Source: an uncultured Gammaproteobacteria bacterium (GTDB taxonomy: Bacteria > Pseudomonadota > Gammaproteobacteria > Eutrophobiales > Eutrophobiaceae). Taken from it: a DNA stretch of 64,000 nt. The notes beneath the pieces were generated by a model that had not been told where the DNA came from, searched no databases, and worked only from the letters and a program-made list of their open reading frames with translations. The stretch lies in NCBI GenBank assembly GCA_958295485.1, contig OY282354.1, positions 744,001 through 808,000 of the forward strand, read 5' to 3'. How positions within the stretch are numbered: position 1 is the stretch's first letter; each line of letters begins with the position of its first letter. The position numbers were made by a program, and so were the translations under genes. Shown one piece after another: positions 15,001 to 30,000 of this stretch.

Positions 15001-18000
15001 CGGCGACCGGCACGGGGACGATCACGGCCGACGACCAGGGCGCAATCATCAACCCCACCGCCCTGACCCTGACCGAGGAAGGCCCCGGCAAGACATTCAC
15101 CGTAGGGCTGGCCCTTCCCGGGGAGTCTCTTACGTTCATTTACTATCCGTCCGCCGGGCTCAGGGTGAATGGCAGTGTGATTGGCCCAGCTTTTAGCTTC
15201 GGCTATATCAGTGCCGACAACCCCCTGACGTTCTCCGTTGAGGCCCTCGCAGACAGCGACAGCTTGGACGAGACCGAGGCGTTCATTGACTATCGGCTCA
15301 TCCACTTTGAGGCGCCGTTGCTCCGTGCGGTGACCGTCACCGTCATCGACGACGACAAGCCGGCCGTGTCGCTGTCGCTGTCGTCGGCGTCGATCCCGGA
15401 GAACGGCGGGGTCGCCACGGTGACGGCGACGCTGAGCGAGGCTATCAACGTGCCCACCACGATCACGGTGTCGGCGACGGCGGGGACGGGCGCGGACGCT
15501 TCCGACTTCACCCTGGGTTCGGCGAACGTGCTGACGATCCCGGCGGGCGCGACGATGAGCGCCAACGCGGTGACGATCACCGCCAATGACAACCCCGACG
15601 ACTACCCGGACAAGCTCATCACCGTGTCCGGCGCGGCGTCGAACGGCTCGACGCCGCTGAGAGTCCTGGATCCCGGCCCCCAGGCGCTGACGATCACCGA
15701 CGACGATCCCCCGCCGACCCTGTCGATCGACGCACCGAGCGTGACCGAGGGCGACGACGGCGACACGTCGACCCTGACGTTCACGGTGACCTTGAGCGCA
15801 GCAAGCAGCCAGCCGGTGACGGTGCGCCTCGGCGACTCCGGGAACGGCAGCGCCACGTCGGGGACGGACTATACGCCGGTGACGACAACGACCTTGACCT
15901 TCCCGGCGGGGACGACCAGCCAGACCTTCGACGTGACGGTGACGGGCGACACGGCCGACGAGGTGAACGAGACCATCGTGCTGACCATGCGCAGCCCGAC
16001 GAACGCGACGATCGCGACGAGGGACGGCACGGGATTGATCATCGACGACGAAGGCCCGTTGCTGTCGTCGCTGTCGATCGACTCGCCGAGCGTGACCGAG
16101 GGCGACAGCGGTTTGACGCCCCTGACGTTCACGGTGACCCTGACCCCGGCCAGCGCCAACACGGTGACGGTCAACTACGCCGACGCCAGGAGAGGCACGG
16201 CCACGCCCAGTCCCGGCACGTCCGTGGCCGAGACCGACTACACGGCGATCACCAGCGGCACGCTGACCTTCGCGGCGGGGGAAACCAGCAAGACCTTCAC
16301 CGTGATGGTGACGGGCGATACGCTCGACGAGCGCACGGAAGACGCGCTTGAACGGATAGTGTCGAATGAGAACATCACGGTGACCCTGAGCGGCGCGACG
16401 AACGCGACGATCACGACAAACCGCGGCACGGGAACGATCGTCGACGACGACGTGGCGTCGCTGTCGATCGACTCGCCGAGCGTGACCGAGGGGGACAGCG
16501 GCTCGACGGACCTGACGTTCACGGTGAGGTTGGCGGGAGCGGGGAGCGTCCGGCCGGTGACGGTGGCATGGGCCGACGCCGGGACCGGCACGGCCACGTC
16601 CGGGACCGACTACGATGCGCTCGCGGGCGGGACGCTGACCTTCCCGGCGACCTTCCCGGCGAGGACGACCAGCCAGACCTTCACCGTGGCGGTGACCGGC
16701 GACACGACCGACGAAGTGGACGAAACCGTCGTGGTGTCCCTGAGCAACCCGACGAACGCGACGATCGCGACAGGAACCGGCACGGGGACGATCACGGACG
16801 ACGACTCGATGCCGACGCCGACGCTGTCGATCAGCGCGACGGATGTGGTGGAGGAGGTTGACGGAGTTCAGCAGCCGATCATGACGTTCACGGTGACGTT
16901 GAGCGCGGCGAGTGGCCGGCCGGTGACGGTGTTCTACGCCGACGCCGGCGCCGGCACGGCCACGTCCGGGGTGGACTACACGGCCATCCCCGCCGGCCGG
17001 CTGACCTTCCCGCCGGGGACGACCAGCCGTACCATCAGCGTCCCGGCGCTCAGCGACACGCTGTACGAGGTGGGTGGTGAGACCGTCGCGGTGACCCTGA
17101 GCGGCGCGACGAACGCGACGATCGCGACGCCGACCGCCAGGGCGTCGATCCTCGACAACGACGTGCAGCCGTCGCTGTCGATCGACTCGGCGAGCGTGAC
17201 GGAGGGGAACAGCGGCACGACGACCCTGACGTTCACGGTGACGTTGAACACGGTGAGCGGCTCGCCGGCGACGGTGATCTGGGCCGACGCGGGGACCGGC
17301 ACGGCCACGTCCGGGACGGACTACGAGGCGCTCGCGGGCGGGATGCTGACCTTCCCGCCGGGGACGACCAGCCAGACCATCGACGTCGCGGTGAAGGGCG
17401 ACGCGGACGTCGAGCCGAACGAGACCGTCGTGGTGACCCTGACCACGCTCGGCACGCGGTCCGACGTGGCGATCGCGACGGGCGCCGGCACGGGCACGGG
17501 CACGATCAACAACGACGACGTGGGCCTGATCTTCAACCCCCCTGTCCTGACCGTGGCCGAGGCAGGCGCCAGCCAGACCTTCACCGTCACACCGGGCACT
17601 GATCCCGGATTTGAAGTGTCGTTCGACGTCTTTGTGCCCGAAGGGCTCAGGGTGAACGGCCAAACTACCGGGATGATCACCAGCGATCTCGCCTTTGGGC
17701 GAAGCGCGTCGTTTACCGTCGAGGCCCTCGCGGACGCCGACAGCCGGAACGAGACCAGGATCATCCAATATCAGACGTTTACCTACGATCCCCAACCCCC
17801 GGGCCGTCGGACTGCGGTGACGGTCAACGTCATCGACGACGCCGCGCCGGCCGTATCGCTGTCGCTGTCGCCGACGTCAGTCCTGGAGAACGGCGGGGTG
17901 GCTACAGTGACCGCGACGCTGGACGCGGCCTCGACCGCGGCCACCACGATCACGGTGGCGGCCGCGGCGGGGACCGGCGCAGCGGCTTCCGACTTCACCC

Positions 18001-21000
18001 TGGGCACGCCGAACACGATCACGATCGCGGCGAACGAGACGACGAGCGACGACACGGTGACGATCACCGCCAATGACAACATCCTCGACGAACCTGACCG
18101 GCGCGTCACCGTGTCCGGCGTGGCCTCGAACAGCGTGGGCGTGATGCCGCCGTCCGCCCAGACGCTGACGATCACCGACGACGATCCCCCGCCGACGCTG
18201 TCGGTGGACTCGCCGAGCGTGACGGAGGGGGACCGCGGCGCGACGAACCTGACGTTCACGGCGACGTTGAGCGCGCCGAGCCGGCGGCGGTTGTCCGTAC
18301 GCTATTTCACCGCCGGGGACACGGCCACTCGTGGGGTGGACTACACGGACATCAACGGCCAACTGGACTTCGCGCCGGGGGAAACCAGCAAGACCTTCGA
18401 TATATCGGTGCTCGGCGACGAGCTGGACGAAGCGGACGAAGACGTCGGGGTGCGCATGACAAGGACAGGCAGAGCTAACGTGATACTCCTGACGCAGAGC
18501 GTGACCGGGACGATCCTCGACGACGATCCCCTGCCGACGCTGTCGGTGGACTCGCCGCGCGTGACGGAGGGTAACAGCGGATCGAAGAACCTGACGTTCA
18601 CCGCGACGTTGAGCGCGCCGAGCGGCCGGCCGGTGACGGTGGCTTACGCCGACGCCGGGACCGGCACGGCCACGTCCGGGGCCGACGGGACGGACTACAC
18701 GGCGATCACCGGCGGGGTGTTGACCTTCCTGGCGGGGACGACGCGCCAGACCTTCACCGTGGCGGTAACGGGCGAGACGACCCCCGAGGCGAACGAGACC
18801 ATCGAGGTGACCCTGAGCAACCCGACGAACGCGACGCTCGCGACGGCAACCGGCACGGGGACGATCACGAACGACGACGGGCCGACGCTGTCGATCAACT
18901 CGCCGAACGTGAACGAGGGCGACCGCGGCACGACGAACCTGACGTTCACGGCGACGTTGAGCGCGGCGAGCCTCCTGCCGGTGACGGTGAAATACGCCGA
19001 CGCCGGGACCGACGACGACCCCAACACCGACCCCGGCACGGCCACGTCCGGGACCGACTACACGGCGATCGCGGGCGGGACGCTGACCTTCCCGGCGGGA
19101 ACGAGGCGGCAGACCTTCAACGTGGCGGTGAGGGGCGACACGACCGCCGAGCCGCACGAGACCGTCCGGGTGACCCTGAGCAGCCCGACGAACGCGACCA
19201 TTTCGACGGCAACCGGCACGGGGACGATCACGAACGACGACGCCGGCGTCGTCTTCAGCCCCGCCAACCTGACCATGACCGAGCAAGGCCCCGCCGGGGT
19301 GTTCACCGCGACGCTGGGCTCTAATCCCGGGGATCCCGTGTCGATCGACATCTATCCGCCCGCCGGGCTCAGGGTGAACAACAGCGTTGAGAAATTCACC
19401 GTCCCCAATCTCGTCTTTGGGGCCAGCGCGCCGTTTATCGTCGAAGCCCTCGCGGACGACGACAGCCGGAACGAGACCAGGTACATCCAATATGAAGCGC
19501 CCGGCTACGGCGCCACCGGCCGGCGGAATGGGGTGACGGTCGAGGTTATCGACGACGACCTGCCGGAGGTGTCGCTGTCGCTGTCGCCGACGTCGGTCCC
19601 GGAGAACGGCGGGGTGGCCACGGTGACCGCGACCCTGAGCGAGGCTTTGGACGCGGCCGACGGGGCCATCACGATCACGGTGGCGGCGGCGCCGGGCGCG
19701 GGCGCGACCGTTGGCGACTTCACCCTGAGCCCGGCGCGGACGCTGACGATCCCGGCGGGCGCGACGACGAGTACCGGCACGGTGACGGTCACCGCCAATG
19801 ACAACGCCCTGGACGAACCGAACAAGAGCGTCACCGTGTCCGGCACGGCAGCGGGCAGCGTGGGCGTTCTGCAACCCGCCGGCAAGACGCTGACGATCAC
19901 CGACGACGACGGGCCGACGCTGTCGATCAGCCCGACGGCGAGCGTGACGGAGGGTGACCGCGGCACGAGGAACCTGGGGTTCACGGTGACCATGAGCGCG
20001 GCGAGCTTCCAGCCGGTGACGGTGAGCTGGGAGACGGTGGCGGGCGGCACGGCCACGGCCGGGACGGACTACCCCGCCGCCAGCGGCGCCCTGACTTTCG
20101 ACGTGGGGACGACCCGCCGCACCTTCAACGTGCCGGTGACGGGCGACACGCTGCACGAGCCGGACGAGACGCTGGTGGTGACCCTGCTCGGCGCGTCGAA
20201 CGCGACGATCGCGAGGGCGCGCGGCACGGGGACGATCATGGACGACGACGTCGCGACGGCGATGCTGTCCATCGACTCGCTGACCGTGACCGAGGGCAAC
20301 AGCGGCACGACGAACATGACGTTCACGGTAACCTTGAGCGCGGCGAGCGGCCTGCCGGTGACGGTGGACTACGTCGACGCCGGCACCGGCACGGCCACGT
20401 CCGGGACCGACTACACGGCGATCGCGGGCGGGACGCTGACCTTCCCGCCGGGGACGACCAGCCGGACCTTCACCGTGGCGGTGACGGGCGACGCCGCGGC
20501 CGAGCCGAGCGAGACCGTCGTGGTGACCCTGGGGAACCCGACGAACGCGAGCATATCAAGTACGGCGGGGACCGGCACGGGGACGATCACGAACGACGAC
20601 GCGGGCGTGCTCTTCACCCCCGCGACGGTGACCGTGACCGAGGAAGGCGCCAGCCAACTGGTCATCATGTCACTGGCCACTGATCCCGGGGGTCAGGTTT
20701 CGATCCGGGTCACTCCACCCCCCGGGCTCTCGGTGAATGGCAACACTGGGAACACCGACGCCTTCGTAATCTTCGGGAACCGCTTCCAGCTCTCCGTCGA
20801 GGCCCGCGCGGACAGCAACCTCCGGGACGAGACCAGCGTCATCCGATATCAGACGGGCGGCTACGGCCTCGCGGGCGTTCGGGATGGGGTGACGGTCAAC
20901 GTCATCGACGACGACCTGCCGGAGGTGTCGCTGTCGCTGTCGTCGGCGTCGATCGCGGAGAACGGCGGGGCGGCAACGGTGACCGCGACGCTGGACCAGG

Positions 21001-24000
21001 TTTCGACTGCGGACACCACGATCACGGTGTCGGTGGCGGCGGGGACCGACGCGAAGGATTCCGACTTCACCCTGAGCGCGACGACGCTGACGATCGCGGC
21101 GGGCGCGACGACGAGTACCGGCACGGTGACGATCACCGCCGTGAACAACACCCTCGACGAACCTGACCGCACCTTCACCGTGTCCGGCATGGCCGCGAAT
21201 AGCGTGGGCGTGAGGCAATCCCCCGCCCGGACGCTGACGATCACCGATGACGACGCGACGCCATCGATCACGTTGACGGTGGACGAGAGCAGCGTGGGCG
21301 AGGGCGACGGGGCGACGACGATCGCGGTGACCGCCACGGTAAACGGCGCGACGCAGTTCGGCGCGCCGACGACGGTGCGCGTGAGCGTGGCCGGCAGCGG
21401 CACGGCGACGGCGGTGGACTTCGCCGCAGTGCCGGACTTCGACATCGAGCTCGCGGCGGGGGTGCAGAGCAACGCCGTGACCTTCACGCTGACGCCGACG
21501 GACGATGCGCTGGACGAGGCGGACGAGACGGTGACGGTGAGCGGCGTCTCAGGCAGCCTGACGGTGACCCCGACCACGTTCAGCCTGACGGACGACGACG
21601 ACCCGCCGACGCTGTCGGTCGACTCCCCGAGCCTGACGGAGGGCGACAGCCTCGGGGTGATCATGAATTTCACGGCGACGTTGAGCGCGGTGAGTGGCCA
21701 GCAGGTGACCGTGAACTGGGCGGAAGGGACCGGCGGCACGGCCACGTCGGGGACGGATTACAGGGCGATCACCGGCGGCTCCTTTAGCCTGCTGCCGGGG
21801 ACGACCAGCAACACCTTCCAGGTACTGGCGCTGGGCGACACGATCGACGAGGTGAACGAGACCATCGTGGTGACCCTGACCAGCGCGACGAACGCGACGA
21901 TCGCGACCGCGACCGGCACGGGGACGATCATCGACGACGACGGCGACCCGACGCTGGAGATCAACTCCCCGAGCGCGAGGGAGGGCAGCGGGACCCTGAC
22001 GTTCACGGTGACCCTGAGCCCGGCGAGCAACCAGCAGGTGACGGTGGACTACGCGGACGCCAGTACCGACAACGACCCCGACACCGTCCCCGGCACGGCC
22101 ACGTCGGGGACGGACTACACGGCGATCATCGGCGGCGCCCTGACCTTCGCGGCGGGGGAAACCAGCCATATCTTCGACGTGTCGTTGACGGACGACACGA
22201 TCGACGAGGCGAACGAGACGATCGCGATGACCCTGAGCGGCGCGACGAACGCGACGATCGCGACGGCGACCGGCACGGGGACGATCGCCGACGACGACGC
22301 CCCGCCGATCCTGTCGATCGACTCGCCACCGCTCGTGACCGAGGGCGACGACGGCGACACGACGACCCTGACGTTCACGGTGACGTTGAGCGAGGCGAGC
22401 CAGAGGGAGGCGACGGTGGCCTGGGCTGACGCCGGGACCGGCACAGCCACGTCGGGGACGGACTACACGGCCATCACGGGCGGGACACTGACCTTCCCGG
22501 CGGGGACGACCAGCCTGACCCAGACCTTCGACGTAGAGGTGACCGGCGACACGCTGTACGAGGCGAACGAGACGGTGGTGGTGACGTTGAGCAGCCCGAC
22601 GAACGCGACGATATCAAGTACGGCGGGTACCGGCACGGTGACGATCACGGACGACGAGGCGCCGCCGACGCTGTCGATCGACTCGCCGAGCGTGACCGAG
22701 GGTGACAGCGGTTCGACGACCATGACGTTCACGGTGACCCTGAGCCCGGCGAGCGGCCAGCAGGTGACGGTGGCTTTCATCGACGCCATGACCGGCACGG
22801 CCACGTCCGGGACGGACTACGAGGCCATCACGAACAGGACACTGACCTTCGCGGCGGGGACGACCAGCCAGACCTTCGACGTGTCGGTGACCGGCGATAC
22901 GACCTTCGAGCCGAACGAGACCATCGTGGTGGGCCTGCTCATCGAGTCTGGAGCGACGGTCGCGACCAGGACCAGCACGGGGACGATCACGAACGACGAC
23001 GGGACGACGGTATCGATTGACTCACCGAGCGTGACCGAGGGGAACAGCGGCACGACGAACCTGACGTTCACGGTGACGTTGAGCGAGGCGAGCGCCCAGC
23101 AGGTGACGGTGGCCTACGCGGACGCTGAGACCGGCACGGCCACGTCCGGCACGGACTACACGGCGATCACCGGCGGAACGCTGACCTTCGCGGCGGGGAC
23201 GACCAGCCAGACCTTCGACGTGTCGGTGATGGGTGACACCGACGTCGAGTCGGACGAGACCGTCGTGGTGACCCTGAGCAACCCGACGAACGCGACGATC
23301 GCGACGGCAACCGGCACGGGGACGATCACAGACGACGACGACGTCCCCCCCGGCCTGATCTTCACCCCCACTACCCTGACCATGACCGAGGAAGGCGCCC
23401 GCCAGTCCTTCAACGTAAAACTGGCCACTCGTCCCAGCGTCGGCAGTATTGTATACCAAATCCATTCGGGCCCCGGCCTCACGGTGTTTGACGACATATC
23501 TAGAGACGTTAATGATCCGAGCCTACAATTAGCCTCTGTAATAGCCTATGGGGACGAAGATACGTTCACCGTCGAAGCCGATGCGGACAGCAACAGCTTG
23601 GACGAGACCAGGGTCATCCAATATACGGCGTTCAGCTACGGCCCCTCGCGCCGCCAGGATGGAGTGACGGTCAACGTCATCGACGACGACGGGCCGGCCG
23701 TGTCGCTGTCGCTGTCGCCGTCGTCGGTTTCGGAGAACGGCGGGGAGGCCACGGTGACGGCGACGCTGGACCGGGCTTCGACCGCAGCCACCACGATCAC
23801 GGTGTCGGCGGCGGCGGGGACGGGCGCGGACGCTTCCGACTTCACCCTGAGCGCGGCGACGACGCTGACGATCGCGGCAGGCGAGACGACGAGTACCGGC
23901 GCCGTGACGATCACCGCCGTGGACAACGCCATCGACGACTCGGACAAGCGCGTCACCGTGTCCGGCGCGGCGACGAACAGCGTGGGCGTGATGCAGCCCG

Positions 24001-27000
24001 CCGACCAGACGCTGACGATCGAAGACGACGATCCTGAGCCGACACTGTCGGTGAACTCGCCAAGCGTGACCGAGGGGGACAGCGGCGCGACGACCCTGAC
24101 GTTCACGGCGACCTTGAGCGAGACGAGCGTCCGGCAGGTGACGGTGGACTGGGCCGACGCCGGGACCGGCAGCGCCACGTCCGGAACCGACTACACGGCG
24201 ATCACGGGCGGCACGCTGACCTTCCCGGTGGGGAGCCTCAGCCAGACCTTCGACGTAGCGGTGACGGGCGACACGACCGCCGAGGTGGACGAGACCGTCG
24301 TGGTGGCCCTGAGCAACCCGACGGGCGCGACCGTGCCAGACACGGCAGGCACCGGCACGGGGACGATCACGGACGACGACGGCGCGCCGACGCTGTCGAT
24401 TCGACTCGCGCCGAGCGTGACGGAAGGGAACGCCGGCGACGCGCCGACCCTGAGGTTCACGGTGATATTGAACCCGGCGAGCGACCAGCAGGTGACGGTG
24501 GACTACGCCGACGCCGGGACCGGCACGGCCACGTCCGGGACGGACTACGAGGCGATCACGGCCGGCACACTGACCTTCCCGGCGGGGGCCACCAGCCGGA
24601 ACATCGACGTGACGGTGACCGGCGACGTCCTGCACGAGGAGGACGAGACCGTCATAATGGCCCTGAGCAACCCGACGAACGCGCTCATATCAAGTACGAG
24701 GGGGACCAGGACGGGGACGATCACGGACGACGACACCGTCGCGTCGTCGCTGTCGGTCGACTCGCCGAGCGTGACGGAGGGCGACAGCGGCGCGACGGAC
24801 CTGACGTTTACGGCGACGCTGAGCAAAGCGAGCGGGCGGCAGGTGACGGTGGACTGGGGGGCAGGGACCGGCGGCACGGCCACGCCGCCGCCCGGCACGG
24901 CCACGTCGCCGGCCGACTACGAGACGATCGCCGGCGGGACGCTGACCTTCCCGGCGGGGAGCCTCAGCCAGACCTTCACCGTGAAGGTGACGGGCGACAC
25001 GACCGACGAGGTGAACGAGACCGTCGTGGTGACCCTGGGCAACGCGACCAACGCGACGATCGCAACGGGTACCGGCACGGGGACGATCACGGACGACGAC
25101 GGGCCGACGGTGTCAATCGACTCGCCCCGCGTGGCGGAGGGGAACGACGGCGACAGGCCGACCCTGAGGTTCACGGCGACCTTGAGCGCGCCGAGCGTCC
25201 AGCCGGTGACGGTGGCCTACGCGGACGCCACGACCGGCACGGCCACGCCGTCGCCCGGCACGCCCACGTCGCCGACCGACTACACGGCGATCACCGGCGG
25301 CACGCTGACCTTCCCGCCGGGGACGACCAGCCAGACCATCGACGTGACGGTGACGGGCGATACGGACGCCGAGCCGAACGAGACCGTCGTGGTGACCCTG
25401 AGCAACGCGACGAACGCGACGATCGCGACGGGCGCCGGCACGGGGACGATCGCGAACGACGAAGGGCCGACGCTGTCGATCGACTCGCCGACCGTGATCG
25501 AGGGCAACCGCGGTTCGACGACCCTGAGGTTCATGGTAACGTTGACCGGGGCGAGCGAGCTGCAAAGCGGCCAGCAGGTGACGGTGAGATACGCCGACGC
25601 CGGGACCGGCACGGCCACGTCGGAGAGGGACTACGTGGCGATCGCGGGCGGCGCGCTGACCTTCCCGGCGGGAGCAACGCGCCTGCCCATCAACGTGGCG
25701 GTGAGGGGCGACCGGGTCGCCGAGCCGGATGAGACCGTCCTGGTGAGACTGAGCAACCCGACGAACGCGACGCTCGCGACGCCAATCGGCACGGCGACGA
25801 TCAGGAACGACGACGCCGGCGTCATTTTCACCCCCGCTGCCCTGACCGTGACCGAGGGAGGCCCCGTCGAGACGTTCACCATGGCGCTGGCCACTAATCC
25901 CGGGGATGAAGAAGTGTCGATCGACGTCTATCCGCCCGCCGGACTCAAGGTGAATGACAACACCCGGCGATTCAGGGTCACCCTCCCAGATGACACAGAT
26001 GACAGCCCCATGCCGCTCACCGCCGAGCTCACCGTCGAGGCCCTCGCGGACGCGGACGAAAACTTCCGGGACGAGGTCAAGTACATCCAATATCGGACGC
26101 CCGGCTACGGCCCCAGTTCCAGGCTCCGGCGGAATGGGGTGAGGGTCACGGTCGAAGACCCCGACAGGCCGGCCGTGTCGCTGTCGCTGTCACCGGCGTC
26201 GGTCTCGGAGAACGGCGGCGTCGCCACGGTGACGGCAACGCTGGAAGCGGCCTCGACCGAGACCACCACGATCGAGATAGCGGCGGCGGCGGGGGCAGAC
26301 ACGGACGCTTCCGACTTCACCCTGAGCCCGACGCGGACACTGACGATCCCGGCCGGCGCGACGACGAGTACCGGCACGGTAACGATCACCGCCGTGGACA
26401 ACGACGTCGACGCACCGGACAAGCGCGTCACCGTGTCCGGCACGGCGACGAACAGCGCGGAAGCTCAGCAACCCGACCCCCTGACGCCCAGCGCGGCAGT
26501 TCGGCAACCCGACCCCGTGACGCTGACGATCACCGACGACGACGATACGCCGACGCTCTCCATCGACTCGCCAAGCGTGACGGAGGGGGACAGCGGCACG
26601 ACGAACCTGACGTTCACGGTGACGTTGAGCCGGGCGAGCAGCCAGCCGGTGCTGGTGGCTGTAGGCGACTTGCGGACCGGCACGGCCACGTCGGGGACGG
26701 ACTATACGGCGGTGACGACAACGACCTTGACCTTCCCGGCGGGGACGACCAGCCAGACCTTCGACGTGGCGGTGACGGGCGACACGCTGGACGAAGCGAA
26801 CGAGACCGTCATGGTGACCCTGGCCGGCGAGTTTAGAGCGACGGTCGCGACCAGGATCGGCACGGGGACGATCATCGACAACGACGGCGACCCGACGCTG
26901 GCGATCGACTCGCCGACCGTGACGGAGGGCGACGACGGCGACACGACGATCCTGACGTTCACGGTGACCCTGAGTCAGGCCAGTACCGAGCAGGTGACGG

Positions 27001-30000
27001 TGGACTACGCCGACGCCGGGACCGGCACGGCCACGTCCGGCACGGGGCCGGGGACCGACTACACGGCGATCACCGGCGGCAAGCTGACCTTTGATGGGGG
27101 GATAACCAGATCGGCCTTCGCGGTAGAAGTGACAGGCGACGTCCTGGACGAGTTGAACGAGACCATCGTGGTGACCCTGAGCAGCCCGACGAACGCGACG
27201 ATCGCGACGGGTACCGGCACGGGGACGATCATCGACGACGACGGCGACCCGACGCTGTCGATCGACTCGCCGACCGTGACGGAGGGCGACAGCGGTTCGA
27301 CGAACCTGACTTTCACGGTGACCCTGAGCCCGGCGAGCAGCCAGCAGGTGACGGTGGCCTACGCCGACGCCGTGGACGACACGAACGTGACGAACGGCAC
27401 GGCCACGTCCGGGACCGACTACGAGGCGATCAGGGGCGGCACGCTGACCTTCCCGGCGGGGATGACCAGCCAGACCTTCAACGTCGCGGTGACGGGCGAT
27501 GCGCTGGACGAGCCGGACGAGACGGTGGTGGTGAACCTGCACAGCGCGGTGGGCGTGACGATCCCGGCGGCGGCGGCGACCGGCACGGGGACGATCACGG
27601 ACGACGACGATCCGCCGTCGCTGTCGATCAACTCCCCGAGCGTGACGGAGGGGAACAGCGGCGACACGACGAACCTGACGTTCACGGTGACCCTGAGCCC
27701 GGCGAGCAGCCAGCAGGTGACGGTGGATTACGCCGATGCCACGACCGGCACGGCCACGTCGGGGACGGACTACACGGCGATCACCGGCGGGACGCTGACC
27801 TTCCCGGCGGGGACGACCAGCCAGACCTTCGATGTGGCGGTGACGGGCGACACGCTGAACGAGGTGAACGAAACCATCGTCGCGACCCTGAGCAACGCGA
27901 CGAGCGCGGGGACGCTGCTGCCGCCGACGATCGCGACCGCGACCGGCACGGGGACGATCACGGACGACGACGACACGCTGACCCTGTCAATCGACTCGCC
28001 GACCGTGGCCGAGGGCGACAGCGGCGACACGCCGACCCTGACGTTCACGGTAACGTTGAGTCCGGCGAGCAGCCAGCCGGTAACGGTGGACTACGCCGAC
28101 GCCGTGGACGACCCGAACGTTACGGACGGCACGGCCACGTCCGGGACCGACTACGTGGCGCTCCCCGCCGGTACGCTGACCTTCCCGGCGGGGACGACCA
28201 CCCAGACCATCAACGTAACGGTGACGGGCGACGATGACGGCGAGTTGAACGAAACCGTCAAGGTGACCCTGGGCAACCCGACGATCACGGGGTCACCGGG
28301 GACGCCTGCGCCGACGATCGCGACCGCGACCGGCACAGGGACGATCAGGAACGACGACGACCAGACGCTGTCGATCGACTCCCCGACCGTGACCGAGGGC
28401 GACAGCGGCATGAAGAACCTGACGTTCGAGGTGACGTTGAACAAAGGGAGCAGCCGGACGGTAACAGTGGACTACGCCGACACCACGACCGACCCGGACG
28501 CCACGTCCGGCATGGCCACCTCCGTCATGGCCACGCCGTCGCCCGGCACGGCCACGTCGCCGGCCGACTACATGGCGATCCCCGCCGGCACGCTCACCTT
28601 CCCGCCGTGGACGACGAGCCAGACCATCGACGTGCCGGTGATCGGCGACGCGCTGGACGAAGCGGAGACCGAAACCGTCGAGTTGACCCTGAGCAACGCA
28701 CTACGCGCGACGATCCTGACGCCGACCGGCGCCGGAACGATCACCGACAACGACGACCCCCCGGAGCTATCGATCGACTCCCCGACCGTGAGGGAGGGCG
28801 ACAGCAGCCCGGCGACCCTGACGTTCACGGTGACCTTGGACGCGGTGAGCGGCCAGGAAGTGACGGTGGACTACGCCGACGCCGGGACCGGCACGGCCAC
28901 GCCGACGTCCGGCACGCCCACCCCGCCGCCTGACTACACGGCCATCACCCCCGGCACGCTGACCTTCCCGGCGGGCACCACCACCCAGACCTTTGACGTA
29001 GCGGTGATCGGCGACGTCCTGTACGAGGGCAACCAAACCATCGAGGTGACCCTGAGCAACCCGACGAACGCGGACATATCAAGTACGGCGGCGACCGGCA
29101 CGGGGACGATCGAAGACAACGAAACCGCGCCCGAGATCGAGTTGGAGGTGGATAAGAGCAACGTGGGCGAGGGCGCCGGGGCGACGACGATCAGGGTGAC
29201 GGCGTCGGTGGACGGCGTGAAGTTCGGCGATGCCAAGACGGTGACCGTGAGCGTGGGGGCTAGTGGCGACACGGCCACGTCTGGGACGGACTACACGGCG
29301 GTGGCGAACTTCGACATCGAGATTGCGGTGGGGGCGGAGAGCGGCGCCGGGACGTTCACGCTGACGCCGACGGACGACACGCTGGACGAGGCGCCCGAGA
29401 CGATCACGGTGAGCGGCGAGTCGGGCAGCCTGACGGTGAACTCAACCACGATCACGTTGACGGACAACGACGGCGCGCCGTCGCTGACGGTGGACTCGCC
29501 GCGCGTGACGGAGGGTGACAGCGGCACGAAGAGCCTGACGTTCAAGGCGACGGTGAGTCCGGTGAGCGGCCAGCCGGTGAGTGTCGTCTACACGGACACC
29601 GAGACCGGCACGGCCACGGCGGGGCCGGACTACAATGCGCCCACCGGCGATGCGTTAAGCGGTACGTTGCGCCTGCCCGCGGGGACGTCTAGTCAGAATT
29701 TCGCGTTCCTAATCAAGGGCGACGTCCTGGACGAGGACGACGAGACCATCATATTCAAGCTGACCAACGCGGAGAACGCGACGATCGGGACGGCGACCTT
29801 CACGGGAACGATCACCGACGACGACGATCTGCCGTCGCTGTCGATCAGCTCGCCGACCGTGACCGAGGGCGACGACGGCGACACGACGAACCTGACGTTC
29901 GAGGTGACCTTGAGCGAGGAGAGCGGCCGGGAAGTGACGGTGGAATACGCCGACGCCGTGGATGACACGAACGTGACGAACGGCACGGCCACGTCGGGAA

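Noticed and set aside
14343-17795. Antisense frame of 1150 codons, plus many others opposite the giant gene (e.g. 50147-52630, 54276-56783)
   Set aside because: They are shadows of a GC-rich, low-complexity plus-strand gene. They show the complement of each repeat, with no recognisable domain, and break whenever the repeat varies.
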